Assembly: GCA_033439265.1 (NCBI GenBank)
Contig: JAVTVX010000010.1
Coordinates: 11,516,001 to 11,580,000, forward strand
Direction of reading: 5' to 3'
DNA: 64,000 nucleotides
Source: Dillenia suffruticosa
Lineage: Eukaryota > Streptophyta > Magnoliopsida > Dilleniales > Dilleniaceae
Both the position numbers and the translations under genes were made by a program. The notes beneath the pieces were generated by a model. It saw only the letters and a list, made by a program, of their open reading frames with translations, had not been told where the DNA came from and did no database searches. Positions 24,725 through 36,163 of the stretch are shown here, piece by piece (position 1 is the first letter of the stretch; each line of letters starts with the position of its first letter).

Positions 24725-26494
24725 AGAACTAAGGTGAGAGAGAGATCCGGGGAAGAAGGCTGGGTTTCTGAATCAAGAAAAACTACGCGAGCGAGCGAGC
24801 AAGCGAACGAACGCTCTCGTGTGATGCCACGTGATTTAATCGACGATCACTCAAGAGGATTCGTTTCGTGATTGAATTTTCTAAATTCGAACTACTTATT
24901 CATATACTGGTATGCATCGTATGAATCTGTGATTTCTATTTAGTTTTCTTGATCTGGGTATTCTTTTTTTTTTCTTTTCTTTTTTCCCTCCAATTGTTTC
25001 GATCTGTTAACGCTATTGTGATACTTCAGCCCAGTTGCTTCGAGATCCTGGATTCTCCGCTTTGTTCTAATATGAAATATTTATTGGTGTGACCGTGTTT
25101 TATTTACAATGAACATGGAATTTGAATTGGGGTGACCTTGTTGATAAGTCATGGCTCTACATTGAGTAAGAAAAGTGTGTTAGTTTGGAAAATTTTATTT
25201 GGGGCGAATATTTGGCTCTGTTATAGTCTGGTATGATCTTATCATATTATTAAGCTAAATCAAATAAAGCGTCATGTTTAAAGATCAATGTGTCTTAGAT
25301 TAGGGTAGATTATCTGGGCTAGGTTTGAATTGCGTCGTTGTAGGTATATGTAAGTTTTTCAATTGTTGGTCACCAAGGAGGAAATGTTCCAATTAAGGAT
25401 GTTAACATTGACTGAGGACGGAGGTGGCCATTGAAGTAGTCGAGGGTGACAAGGTGGAATACATAACATCGGAGAAGGTGGGTTATCAAGGAGACCGAGC
25501 GAGGTGCTTGGGAGTGAATAATTTGAATGTGTAACCATTCAAGATGCCACAGGAAGATAGTATGGAGTGTGTGAGGATATGATGATTTAGCTTCTTTTTG
25601 GTGTCAATGAGGCAATACCTCACTTGGGGTGGGCATTGTGGTGCCACTCGGTAATTGTTGAGTGGTGTTCAAATTAGAGTAGGAGAGCACTCTTTTGTGG
25701 TTCCATAACAGTATTTGAGATAGAAGGGACTATGCAAAGCTCCTCAGTGAGGTGAGTCTGTTCTAATCTATCTAAGTTGATGAGCATGTTTATAAGTAGG
25801 CATGCAGGTAAGGGAGCCCTTTGGAATCTGTGTTCTGTCCTCTAGGATGGCTGAAGTCCCAAGTTTGTCATTGCTTGGGAAATTGGGAGAACTGGGTACA
25901 GCGCAGGAGTTACTTGAAATGGTAGCCATAAATGATGCAATTTTGTGGTGGGCATGTTTCCCTCTTTTAGCTAGCAAGGAGGATAATGCTCAAGCTCTGC
26001 TTTGCCTTCTTTCATCTTTTCACATTGTTTGGCCTCTATCTACCCTGAAGGAGGCCCGCTTTACTCAAGTAAACCCACTGCAGCCATGTTTATGCGGTGC
26101 TCTATGTTGTAATAACCGTGACATGCTGTCACTGCAACCTTCATCATTCAGAATAGTCAGTTTTGAATATTTGAGTCAAAGTGAGTGGTAAAGAGAGCTT
26201 GACTTGTATTGAAGGTGGTGGAACAAATTTGATCATTATTCATATTATGAAAATGGAAATAGTGCAGAATGAGAGTTGCTTTTTGATTATTTCAGATTCA
26301 ACCATGAATGTGTACTCTCTTTCAATGTTGTTTTCTCTATTTTAATCACTTTATCTTCTTTGCCTGAAAAGGGGAAAATATTTTTTGTTTGCAGGATTTT
26401 GACGTGATTCATTTTGGAGGGTTGCCTGAAAAACTAGAATGTCCTTCCCCTTTTAATTTTTGAAGGTTACGAGGGGATTTAATTCAAAACAACA
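24725..26494 (+). promoter_or_regulatory. Inferred 5' UTR exon and leader intron of the ARF-like gene
   Basis: A GC-richer block at about 24740-24880 (GA-rich, then GCGAGCGAGCGAGC) looks like the first non-coding exon. A TTTGTTTGCAG acceptor at 26394 would place the second leader exon about 100 bp before the ATG at 26495. The leader intron would be about 1.5 kb. The 130-aa frame at 25802-26191 inside it resembles nothing known. Confidence 0.5.
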
Positions 26495-28690
26495 ATGTTC
26501 TCCTTGTTCTATGGACTCTATAAGTATCTCTTCAGCAAGACAGAGTTTCATGTTCTAATTCTAGGGATTGACAAGGCTGGAAAAACTGTAAGTCACTTCT
26601 TGTGCATTTTGTAATTGCTTCTCTTTCTATTCATGGTTTAAAGAGTTATAAATTGGTTTCATATTTGAGGCCATCATTTCTCATTCTCTCATGTACTTTG
26701 ATTATGGGACATTTCCTTTTACAATGGGACTGGTGGTGGTTACAAATTACCCAATGACTATCTGCAGCAATTACCCCTGAAACTTGACTCTGAATAGTTC
26801 AATAAGTAATGGTGATTACATCTATTAAGTACCATACCAATAGCAACTTCAAACAGCCAAAATGAGTTTTTTCCATGGGCATCAACCTTTCTGCATGCTA
26901 GTTCCAATTAATTGTTTGTGCATTTATAATTTTTAACATGCTAGAAATAGTTCATTTCAACAGTTTTGTTGGTCCTTTTGTTGATGGTAATTACATCTAT
27001 TAAGTACCATACCAATAGCATCTTCAAACAGCCAAAATGAGTTTTTTCCATGGGCATCAACCTTTCTGCCATGCTAGTTCCAATTAATTGTTTGTGCATA
27101 TATAATTTTTATCATGCTAGAAAGAGTTCATTTCAACAGTTTTGTTGGTCCTTTTGTTGTTTCTCATTGTCAAATTTGGCAGACTCTATTGGAGAAGTTG
27201 AAGTCAATATACTCAAACTTGGAAGGCCTTCCCCCTGATCGGATTGTCCCAACTGTGGGACTCAATATTGGCCGTATTGAAGCATCTAACACAAAACTTG
27301 TGTTTTGGGACCTGGGAGGACAGGTATGTGAAATGGGTGTTAAATTAGATGTAAGATTGGGTAAAGTCCTTAAGTTTTCTTTGATGTCTCATTATTATGC
27401 ACATTCCACAATTTTTCCGTAGATTGTTATACGAAATCATTATTCTTGTTGTGAGTTGAAGCTTGGTGTTTGATGCTGGATATAAGAAAAAAGCTACGAT
27501 TGCCCTGTCAAATTTATTAGCCAGGAACATCAAATAACAATCAGAAAATATTTATAATAACTGTAATTCAGGCGTGGGTTGGTTTCTGGCTTAATTTTAG
27601 ACTGCTCTGCATTAATCATGAATCATGATTGTGGCGTTTATCTTGTTATCAGGTAGATGGAATATTTATAATGCAGAAATAACAAGCGATTACTATTGTT
27701 TTCCTCTCATATATTATTGTGTATGTTGATAGAAGGAAATGGCTTGTGGGTAAGGTAAGTTGCCGGGTTGATGCTGATGTATTACTTATAATTTTGACAG
27801 CCTGGTCTTCGCTCAATTTGGGAGAAATACTACGAGGAAGCACATGCAGTGATATATGTAGTTGATGCTGCATGCCCATCACGCTTTGAGGATTCAAAAT
27901 CTGCCTTGGGTAATGCAAATTTCTTTTTTCCTTTTTCCTATTTCTGGAAAGACAGATACCTTAATGATGTTATAGCCCAAGTGCTATAATGATATGCTTA
28001 CCCTGTGATTATGCTCATCAGAGAAAGTACTTCGACATGAAGATTTGCAAGGAGCCCCTGTCTTGATATTAGCAAATAAGCAGGTGAGATCTTCTATAGT
28101 TCTTTGTAATAACCTAAATTGGTATGGTGCTGGAAAGTTGTGTTAGTTTCTTATTTGGTTATGCATCTTTGTTTGTTTTTGTTTCTATTCTTCAGTTTTC
28201 CAATTTAAAATCCAAATTCAGGGTTTGTATATGACCCTGCTGAGCTTCATCTAATAGCTGCCACTTACCAAAAAAAATTCTTATTATGGCAGGATCTTAG
28301 TGAAGCTGTATCAGCAGAAGAAATTGCTAGATATCTGGATCTCAAGAAATTGGATGAAAGGGTTTACGTGTTTGAAGCTGTTTCTGCATATGATGGGTAA
28401 GTGGAAATTACCCGCATTCTAATCCTGACACTTCTGCATACACAGTACTCCTGTATAAAAAACATGGAGTAGTTAGTTTTTGAGAGTTTGTATTCTCCGT
28501 GGTTTCATATTGTCCTGGCTTTGACATCCTATTTTGCTGGTGAGAAAAGTATAAAAGCTAACGCTTTCTGGAATGTGGTTGCAGGATGGGAATTAAAGAC
28601 AGTATAGACTGGCTGGTGGATGTTATGGAGAGAAGCAAGAGAACTGAAATGCTGAGGGCACGGGCTGGCGCTATCCCTGCCTCTATGTAA
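26495..28690 (+). CDS. ARLB1: ARF-related small GTPase (ARFRP1 / ARLB1 type)
   Basis: Small GTPase of the ARF family, ARFRP1 branch, which in other eukaryotes works at the Golgi/trans-Golgi network upstream of ARL1. Six coding exons: 26495-26587, 27183-27323, 27801-27909, 28022-28083, 28293-28396 and 28585-28690. They give 615 nt and 204 aa with every phase consistent. Motifs: P-loop GIDKAGKTT (24-32; canonical ARFs have GLDNAGKT), switch I PTVGLNIG, switch II WDLGGQ, base-recognition NKQD, and a final SA motif (AVSA). The N-terminus MFSLFYGLYKYLFSK lacks the Gly2 that is myristoylated in ARFs, as expected for ARFRP1. The C-terminus RSKRTEMLRARAG is typical of plant orthologues. It lies divergent from the inhibitor-2 gene. 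Intron 1 contains a 175-bp tandem duplication ending near the exon 2 acceptor. Confidence 0.95.
26811..27160. repeat. Tandem duplication, 175-bp unit, in ARLB1 intron 1
   Basis: GGT(G/A)ATTACATCTATTAAG starts at 26811 and again at 26986. Both copies run to TTTTGTTGGTCCTTTTGTTG with only a few differences. The second copy ends about 20 bp before the exon 2 acceptor, so it probably supplies the branch-point region. Confidence 0.9.
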
Positions 28691-30674
28691 CAAGGGATTT
28701 ACATAGATTTCACATTGTTTTGCCTTACCATAACTTCTGTAAATGATTCAGAGACTAATTTAAAGTGGCTTACATGATTAAATCTTGATCAATCTTTTCT
28801 TTTCCCACTAGTGAATCCTATTTTACCGGCGTTACATAGTGGAAATTTTTAAAGAAATTTTTAATATTATTTCCCATTATGTTCTGTCAATCCTTGGATG
28901 TCTTTGAATCTGAATTAACCATTTTCCTTTCTAATCCTGGGTTATAAGAGTTCACACTTTCATGCAGTCAATGGCCATTGATAAATTCTACTAGAGAATT
29001 GTTTCCATTTTATGTCTGACATAAAAATGCCATTTCTGGGATCAAGGCCATAATTATAGGAATATGGTGATCAGCTTAGATGAATGGGAGCTCATAATCA
29101 TGGTTCGTTACATTGTACTAGCACATGAAGGGAGAGGCAAAAATGCCTATTAGTTCCAAGAGTTACCCTAGCGGCTATTACAAAATTTTGAATTCTTCTA
29201 GGGCAATGATTTGAAGGTCCAATTATGAGGTCTTAACTAGGAATAGGAATCAATCACTTTTACTTGCCGCCACGGCATCAGAAGACAGTACTGGGGAAGC
29301 ACAGGCTGAACCCGTCTATTGATCATTTGAATCTTCAAAATTCTTCGTCTTTTGGAAGCATTGGCCACGGATTTCATGATGATTCATTTTGCACAACAGG
29401 AACGGAGTCTTTGACAGTGACTCTCTCCTTCACTGCTGGTTCAGGTCCTGCAAGTCAAAACAAATTCAATTCCTATTTGCACCCCCGCGGGGGCGGGGGG
29501 CGGGGGGCGGGGGGCGGGGGGGGGGGGGGTGGGGGTGTGGAGGCGGAACATTTCAATTCCATCCATCGTATGGCAACAGAATATGAAATAAAAACAGAAA
29601 ACAATGACCAAAAAAATTAGTAAACATTGAGAATGCAATACTGCAAGTGTAATTGTCCACCCTCACACGCTCCAAACTGGTATATGAAGGTGGAGAACGA
29701 ATTTTAGGGGGGAAAAAAGGAAAAAGAGATGCCATTGCCTAGAGATCAAGTTGGTAAAAAGTCCCACCATCATATGATCTCTACTACAGGTATTCGAAAG
29801 AAGTATAGCACTTTGAGATCTGAGTTTGGTCAAGATGTTCTCTCAGTTCAGGTAGGTCAGCCCAATGGGGTAACTAGAGGACACAGCTACATGGTATCAG
29901 CAACCAAATTTTCCTCGTTCGGACAAATTCCAAACTAAAATTCAGGAGAAATCTCCATTCCATAAGATGCCATTCTATGTATAGAGTATAAACTAAAGGC
30001 TACACAGACCAGACGGAGTATCATGAAAATTGAAAACATGCGCCTAAGATTGTTAACAAGAATGAACGGGCTAGGAAAGACAATACTGATCGCCTTAGGG
30101 TTGCAGTAATGTGGGCAAGACAAATAGCATGAGGTGTGCTCAACAATTACTAATGACAGGATGGACTCAAAGTTAACAGTTCAGTTTAAAAGAAATAACT
30201 TTAAAACTAGCTATCCCCTATTTAACATATACTCAAATCCAGTCTCCTGTAATGCAAAAAATGGGGGGGGGGGGGTTACCAACCAAAAAGGGAGGAAAAC
30301 GAAAAACAAAAAATTACAAAGGGATGCTTTGAGCAACTGAAGGTACTATAAAAACCACAAGAAGACCCAGAGCATTATGGATTGACTTCATATTATGCAT
30401 AAAGCTCAAGAAGAAAATGATATACTTAATTTAACCAAAGTACTTGGAACATGAAGCTAGATAAAGTTGAGTAAGATTTAGCACAGGGTTGTGCAGCACC
30501 ATCCATCCCTGAGGCAAAATCCAATTGCATCTACCCTAGCTTAACTTCATCATCAGATGTTTAAAAATTTATACAAACCCAAAAGTAGTAGTGATGGATT
30601 TACTAGATTAAATGTTCTTAATGAGGGATAAACACTCCATTGCAGGCAAAGTTAAATCAGTATAATATTAATAA
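28691..30674. other. Intergenic spacer
   Basis: Contains the ARLB1 3' UTR at its left. No gene recognised. It holds the G-rich tract at 29487-29546 and a G run at about 30262-30275. The right edge is pre-insertion sequence continuous with the CTF8 downstream flank. Confidence 0.55.
29487..29546 (+). repeat. G-rich tract, candidate G-quadruplex
   Basis: Repeated GGGGGC units followed by a long G run and GTGGGGGTGTGG. There are many more than four runs of at least three G, so the strand meets the pattern for intramolecular G-quadruplex. Exact length may be uncertain because such tracts are hard to sequence. Confidence 0.8.
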
Positions 30675-30679
30675 GATTT

Positions 30680-31157
30680 TGTTATGAATTAACTTCCAAA
30701 TGCGCAAGATTCAGACTGCAGAGGCTCAACTTGATTGCCTCAATCTGCAGGAATCTATGTTCTGTCAAATACGTCTGAGACTTGAGATGACTGGAGGTGA
30801 GAGATTGTAGTAACAATGAAGGAGAGCTAAGAAGAGGTAGAAGGAGAGAAGGAGAGAGGAGAGAGAGAGAGAGAGAGAAACAGAGAGAAGAATGAGATTT
30901 CACTGAATACTCTTGCTGCTCTTCTTGGTTGATACAGGCCTCCTTTTATTACATTGTGCAAAGATGAACTAACTAACTAACTGCCTAACTTCCTTAACTA
31001 GCTACAACTGATTTTGGTTATCCTTACTGACATTCCTTGGAACTAACTAACTGCCTAACTTCCTCAACTAGCTACAACTGATTTTGGTTATCCTTACTGA
31101 CATTCCTTGCTTCCTTTACTAGCTGTTTCCTTCAAATTTCCCACTGTTGCTGTTACA
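30680..31157 (-). repeat. 3' LTR
   Basis: 478 bp, starting TGTTATGAATTAAC and ending GCTGTTACA on the plus strand. It contains a GA microsatellite (about 30859-30878) and an internal duplication of about 70 bp (AACTAACTAACTGCCTAACTT block, about 30970-31110). Confidence 0.96.
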
Positions 31158-31174
31158 ATTTCTTCCCTCCTTCG
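31158..31174 (-). promoter_or_regulatory. Polypurine tract
   Basis: On the minus strand CGAAGGAGGGAAGAAAT directly abuts the 3' LTR and follows the gag-pol stop at 31187. This is the expected site and composition for the plus-strand primer. Confidence 0.85.
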
Positions 31175-31186
31175 AAAGCCTTGGCC

Positions 31187-34100
31187 TCAAGGCTTAAAGT
31201 CTGGAAATTGGGACCGAATAAAACCCATGTCCTCCCATGTAGACTCTTCGGGACTTAGGTTAATCCATCTGATCAACCATTGATTGACTGATATACCATT
31301 GCGCATGATTATTCTCCTCTTAAGCACGGCTTCTGGTCGTACCAAAGCCTGTCCATCAGCTCCTACCTTAGGCAATTCAGGCATCACATTCTGTGTGGAC
31401 CCAATCTTCTTTTTGAGTAAAGAAACATGAAACACCGGGTGTATCCTTGATCCCAATGGCAACTGTAATTTGTAAGCAACCTGACCTATCCTTGCTAAGA
31501 TGGGAAAAGGTCCATAATACTTAGAGGACAGCTTAAGTTGTTTCCTCAACTCCACTGACTGTTGCTTGAATGGTTGCAGTTTAAGATAGACCCAATCTCC
31601 AACTTTAAACTCTCTTTCAGATCTGTTCCTATCTGCTGCAGTTTTCATCCTGTTCTGAGCTTGGGTCAAGTGATCATGCAAAATGTGTAACATGGCCTGC
31701 CTATTCTGAACAAAATTCTCTGCAGCAGGTGTAGTAGTCTCTAAGTATGGCCCCATTGGAATGGACCTAGGCTGATATCCATACAAGGCTTCGAAAGGAG
31801 TCATCTTTATACTTGAATGAAAGCTGGTATTATACCACCATTCAGCTAGGCTCAACCATTGAAACCACTGCCCAGGTCTATCAGAAATCATGCACCGCAG
31901 GTATCCTTCCAAACACTGATTAAGCCTCTCACTTTGCCCATCTGTTTGAGGATGGTAAGCACTGCTTAATTTCAGCTGTGTTCCTACTAATTTGAACAAT
32001 TCCTGCCAGAATAGGCTGGTGAAGACCTTGTCTCGATCAGTTATTATAGCCTCTGGAAGTCCATGTAATTTGAACACACAGTCTACAAACACTTGTGCTA
32101 CTTTTATGGCAGTATAGGGGTGTCGTAGTGCGATAAAGTGACTGAATTTTGTGAACTTATCTATAACCACCATAATAGTGTCATAACCTTGGGACGCAGG
32201 AAGTCCCTCTACAAAATCCATACTGATCTGGACCCAGGCTTGTGTTGGTATAGGCAGAGGTTGCAGTAGTCCAGGGTAGGCCACATGCTCATGTTTATTT
32301 CTTTGGCATATATCACATTCCCGCACATAATGAATAACATCTGCTCTCATTGAAGGCCAGAAGAAAGCAGACTTAATCCTCTGCAGAGTGCCATTCTGAC
32401 CTGAGTGACCTCCTATAGCTGAATTGTGCATTTGCTTGATTATCTTGATCCTCAATTGGGAGCCCTTCCCTACATACAATTTTCTTCTGAACTTAAGAAG
32501 TCCTTCCTGCAGAGTGAAGTCTGAATGGCTTTCTGGTTCAATTGCTAACTGGGTTATCAAAGCCTGACAATCATCATCGCCTTCATAACTCTGCATGATT
32601 TCCTGCAACCACTGTGGTCTGACCACTGAAGTAGCCATTAGTAAGTTCTCCTGTTGTTCTGCAACTAGCATCTCCTTCCTTGATAAAGCATCAGCTGCTC
32701 TATTGTCTGTACCTCTTTTATATTGTATCTCGTAGTCCAAGCCTAAGAGTTTAGTGAGCCATTTATGCTGTAGAGAGTTGGTCAGTCTCTGCTCCAAGAG
32801 ATATTTCAAGCTCTGATGGTCTGTCCTAATGATAAAATGATAGCCTAACAAATAATGCTTCCATTTTGCTACTGCCATGACAACAACCATTAACTCCTTC
32901 TCGTATATTGAAAGTCCCTGTCTCTTAGCTCCCAAAGCCTTACTAAGATAAGCAATAGGTTGTCCCTCCTGCATAAGCACAGCTCCCCATCCTTTGGCAC
33001 ATGCATCAGTTTCTAGTATGAAAGATTTAGAAAAATTTGGTAACCGCATAACCGGGGCAGAACACATAGCTGTCTTCAGCTGCTGAAAGGCTTTCTCCGC
33101 TTCCTCACCCCACTTGAAGCTGTCTTTCCTAAGAAGATCATTAAGAGGCTTTGCTATAATCCCATAGTCTTTAATCAATCTTCGGTAATATCCTGTCAAA
33201 CCCAAGAAGCCTCTCAGATTCTTGACAGTTGTTGGAGTAGGCCAAGTCATGATGCAATCAGTCTTCTGTGGGTCCATTTTTACTCCCAAATCTGTCACAA
33301 TATGCCCCAGATACTCTACTTGTGATTGACCAAAAGAGCACTTAGATAGTTTGGCATATAAGTGGTGCTGTCTCAGGACTAGAAGAACCACTCTAAGATG
33401 CTGAATATGGGACTGCAAATCAGGGCTGTAGATTAGGATATCATCAAAAAAGACCAATACAAATTTTCTAAGGTGTGACTGAAATATCTGATTCATCAAT
33501 GACTGGAATGTGGCTGGTGCATTTGTGAGACCAAAAGGCATTACCAAGAACTCGAAATGCCCATGGTGAGTTTGAAATGCTGTCTTGGCCACATCTTTTG
33601 GCCTTACTCTAATTTGGTGATAACCAGCCCTAAGATCAATCTTAGAAAACAACCTTGAACCATGTAACTCATTGAGTAATTCATCAATGTTTGGGATAGG
33701 GTATTTGTCCTTGATGGTAATGTTGTTAAATTGTCTATAATCCACACAAAATCTCCATGAACCATCCTTCTTTTTTACCAACAAAACTGAAGAAGCAAAA
33801 GGACTATTACTATGCCTAATAATTCCCTGGCTGAGCATGTCCTGAACTTGTCTTTCTATCTCCAATTTTTGGAAATGAGGATACCTGTATGGATGTAGCT
33901 TGAAGGGTTGAGCTCCTTGCTTCAAAGGTATGGAGTGATCCTGGGATCTTTTTGGAGGTAATGAAGTGGGTGTGCAGAAGACATCTTCGAATTGCTGCAG
34001 AAGAATAGAAATGGGCTGGTGCATTGGAGCTTGAAGATCTTCTGTAGCTATTGAAATGTTGTTACAACTCAGAAGTTGTTGTGTCCTGAACTTCTTAGTA

Positions 34101-35632
34101 TTCTTCCCACGAATCAGTTTCATCTTAGGATCTCTCACCATTCCTACTAGCACCATCTCACCTGCCTCACCAGCTAACCTGACTTTCAGCTGTTTAAAAT
34201 CAAAGGTTATAGGACTGAAGTTGTACATCCAATCGACGCCCAATATGATGTCCCAATTCCCCAGAGAAATCACTTTAAGATCAAAAGAGAAATGGTATCC
34301 TTGTATACTCCACTTCACCCCTCTTACTTTGGAACTACTGGTGACTCTGCTGCCATCTGCTAGAATTGCCTGTAAAGTTTCACCTTCCTCTGATTTCATT
34401 TTCACTCTTTCTACCAATACGCGATTGATAAAACTAGTTGAACTTCCTGTATCCACTAGTATGTTAATTGTAACTTCCTTCATAGTTCCTTGAAGGACTA
34501 TGGTCTTTCTTTCCAAGGAGTCAGCGAAAACACAGAGAGGTATATCAATTGTCTCATCATTCAGACCCTCCTGCTCCTTAATTTCACTACTAACTAACTC
34601 CTCTTCTTCTTCTGGTGCCATGACTACATTCAGGTGTTTGAACTTACATTGATGTCCAGGAGAGTATTTTTCACCACACTTAAAACAGAGATTATTAACT
34701 CTGCGGTACTGCAGCTCCTGTGGAGATACTCTTGGTGTTCTACTGCCAGTGTTAAGTGTAGTTATATTTCTGTTTCTCCTTATTTCTTCTCCAGGATCCC
34801 AGTTCTTACTCACACTAACCTTTTTGTTTCTAGTGAGTTCTAATGATTGCTCTTGTAGAGAGGCAATTTCAAATGCTTGCAGTAAGGTTGTAGGCTTAAA
34901 CATCCTTAGTACAGGCTTAATTTCTTCTTTAACACCACTAATAAAGCTAGACACAAAGTAAGCTTCTGTCAATTTAGGATTTACCTGGAGCATGAGAGAC
35001 CACATCTCTTCGAATTTCTCCTGGTACTCTGACATGGATCCTTGTTGTGACAGCTTGTTGAATTCTTCAACAACATCCCTAACACCTTTTTCTTCAAATC
35101 TTTGGCATAATTGTTGGGTAAACTCCTCCCAATCCACTTCTTTCTTGAATGATTTCACTCCATGGAACCAGATTTCTGCATTTCCTTCCAAGTACATTTC
35201 GATTGTATCCACCCAACTGCAGTGTGGTACTTGATACACTTTAAAGAATTTAAGGCACTTCCTTATCCACATTTTAGGATTATCTCCATCAAACATGGGA
35301 AGTTCAATCTTAGGTGGATTCGGTAAGTTGTTCTTCCAACTGATATCCTTCTTGTGCTGCTGCATCCCTGTATCACTTCTGAGTCTTCCTTCTGTTGGAG
35401 TTGGAAGTATTGGTGTTTTGATTATTCTATCAACTTCTAAATCTTCTCCTTTATCTTTGTTCATCGTATGCATAATGGCATTGAATTTCTTATCCATATC
35501 TACCGCAAGAGCTTCTATTCTCTGGGACTGCACATCCATTTTTCGTTCCAATTCAGTCTGCATTTCTTGTATCTTTGAGTCTTGTTTCTTTAATTGTTCT
35601 TCAAGTGCTTTGAATCTGGTTCCCTCTGCCAT
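31187..35632 (-). CDS. Gag-pol polyprotein of the chromovirus
   Basis: Intact 1,481-aa frame from the ATG at 35632. N-terminal coiled coil (about 5-60); retrotransposon gag domain (about 130-260); zinc knuckle CFKCGEKYSPGHQC (316-329); aspartic protease with DTGSS (394-398); reverse transcriptase with FFDD (active-site Asp 730/731); RNase H beginning LETDA (Asp 876); integrase zinc domain (His 1069, Cys 1106 and 1109); catalytic triad Asp 1139, Asp 1199, Glu 1235 with the canonical 35-residue gap; and a C-terminal chromodomain (about 1433-1470, QWLIRWINLSPEESTWED) that in chromoviruses directs integration to chromatin. No stop, frameshift or lost catalytic residue was seen, so it may be competent for transposition; expression is unknown. 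Confidence 0.96.
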   Translation of the reverse strand: MAEGTRFKALEEQLKKQDSKIQEMQTELERKMDVQSQRIEALAVDMDKKFNAIMHTMNKDKGEDLEVDRIIKTPILPTPTEGRLRSDTGMQQHKKDISWKNNLPNPPKIELPMFDGDNPKMWIRKCLKFFKVYQVPHCSWVDTIEMYLEGNAEIWFHGVKSFKKEVDWEEFTQQLCQRFEEKGVRDVVEEFNKLSQQGSMSEYQEKFEEMWSLMLQVNPKLTEAYFVSSFISGVKEEIKPVLRMFKPTTLLQAFEIASLQEQSLELTRNKKVSVSKNWDPGEEIRRNRNITTLNTGSRTPRVSPQELQYRRVNNLCFKCGEKYSPGHQCKFKHLNVVMAPEEEEELVSSEIKEQEGLNDETIDIPLCVFADSLERKTIVLQGTMKEVTINILVDTGSSTSFINRVLVERVKMKSEEGETLQAILADGSRVTSSSKVRGVKWSIQGYHFSFDLKVISLGNWDIILGVDWMYNFSPITFDFKQLKVRLAGEAGEMVLVGMVRDPKMKLIRGKNTKKFRTQQLLSCNNISIATEDLQAPMHQPISILLQQFEDVFCTPTSLPPKRSQDHSIPLKQGAQPFKLHPYRYPHFQKLEIERQVQDMLSQGIIRHSNSPFASSVLLVKKKDGSWRFCVDYRQFNNITIKDKYPIPNIDELLNELHGSRLFSKIDLRAGYHQIRVRPKDVAKTAFQTHHGHFEFLVMPFGLTNAPATFQSLMNQIFQSHLRKFVLVFFDDILIYSPDLQSHIQHLRVVLLVLRQHHLYAKLSKCSFGQSQVEYLGHIVTDLGVKMDPQKTDCIMTWPTPTTVKNLRGFLGLTGYYRRLIKDYGIIAKPLNDLLRKDSFKWGEEAEKAFQQLKTAMCSAPVMRLPNFSKSFILETDACAKGWGAVLMQEGQPIAYLSKALGAKRQGLSIYEKELMVVVMAVAKWKHYLLGYHFIIRTDHQSLKYLLEQRLTNSLQHKWLTKLLGLDYEIQYKRGTDNRAADALSRKEMLVAEQQENLLMATSVVRPQWLQEIMQSYEGDDDCQALITQLAIEPESHSDFTLQEGLLKFRRKLYVGKGSQLRIKIIKQMHNSAIGGHSGQNGTLQRIKSAFFWPSMRADVIHYVRECDICQRNKHEHVAYPGLLQPLPIPTQAWVQISMDFVEGLPASQGYDTIMVVIDKFTKFSHFIALRHPYTAIKVAQVFVDCVFKLHGLPEAIITDRDKVFTSLFWQELFKLVGTQLKLSSAYHPQTDGQSERLNQCLEGYLRCMISDRPGQWFQWLSLAEWWYNTSFHSSIKMTPFEALYGYQPRSIPMGPYLETTTPAAENFVQNRQAMLHILHDHLTQAQNRMKTAADRNRSEREFKVGDWVYLKLQPFKQQSVELRKQLKLSSKYYGPFPILARIGQVAYKLQLPLGSRIHPVFHVSLLKKKIGSTQNVMPELPKVGADGQALVRPEAVLKRRIIMRNGISVNQWLIRWINLSPEESTWEDMGFIRSQFPDFKP

Positions 35633-35658
35633 AACTATGGATCATCCGAGGAAGGACA

Positions 35659-35670
35659 GCTCTGATACCA
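35659..35670 (-). promoter_or_regulatory. Primer-binding site, tRNA-iMet type
   Basis: TGGTATCAGAGC on the minus strand, 3 bp after the 5' LTR end (35674), is the classic complement of the initiator methionine tRNA 3' end used by many plant LTR elements. Confidence 0.93.
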
Positions 35671-35673
35671 ATT

Positions 35674-35848
35674 TGTTATGAATTAACTTCCAAATGCGCA
35701 AGATTCAGACTGCAGAGGCTCAACTTGATTGCCTCAATCTGCAGGAATCTATGTTCTGTCAAATACGTCTGAGACTTGAGATGACTGGAGGTGAGAGATT
35801 GTAGTAACAATGAAGGAGAGCTAAGAAGAGGTAGAAGGAGAGAAGGAG

Positions 35849-35888
<40 letters not shown>

Positions 35889-36163
35889 GAGAGAAGAATG
35901 AGATTTCACTGAATACTCTTGCTGCTCTTCTTGGTTGATACAGGCCTCCTTTTATTACATTGTGCAAAGATGAACTAACTAACTAACTGCCTAACTTCCT
36001 TAACTAGCTACAACTGATTTTGGTTATCCTTACTGACATTCCTTGGAACTAACTAACTGCCTAACTTCCTCAACTAGCTACAACTGATTTTGGTTATCCT
36101 TACTGACATTCCTTGCTTCCTTTACTAGCTGTTTCCTTCAAATTTCCCACTGTTGCTGTTACA
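35674..36163 (-). repeat. 5' LTR
   Basis: 490 bp. It reads as identical to the 3' LTR except for a GA tract about 12 bp longer. It contains the element promoter, directed to the left. Confidence 0.96.

Noticed and set aside
25802-26191. 129-aa plus-strand frame
   Set aside because: Falls in the leader intron of the ARF-like gene; no motif, start context or homologue recognised.
34056-35681. Several plus-strand frames over the retrotransposon
   Set aside because: Antisense to the intact gag-pol frame.
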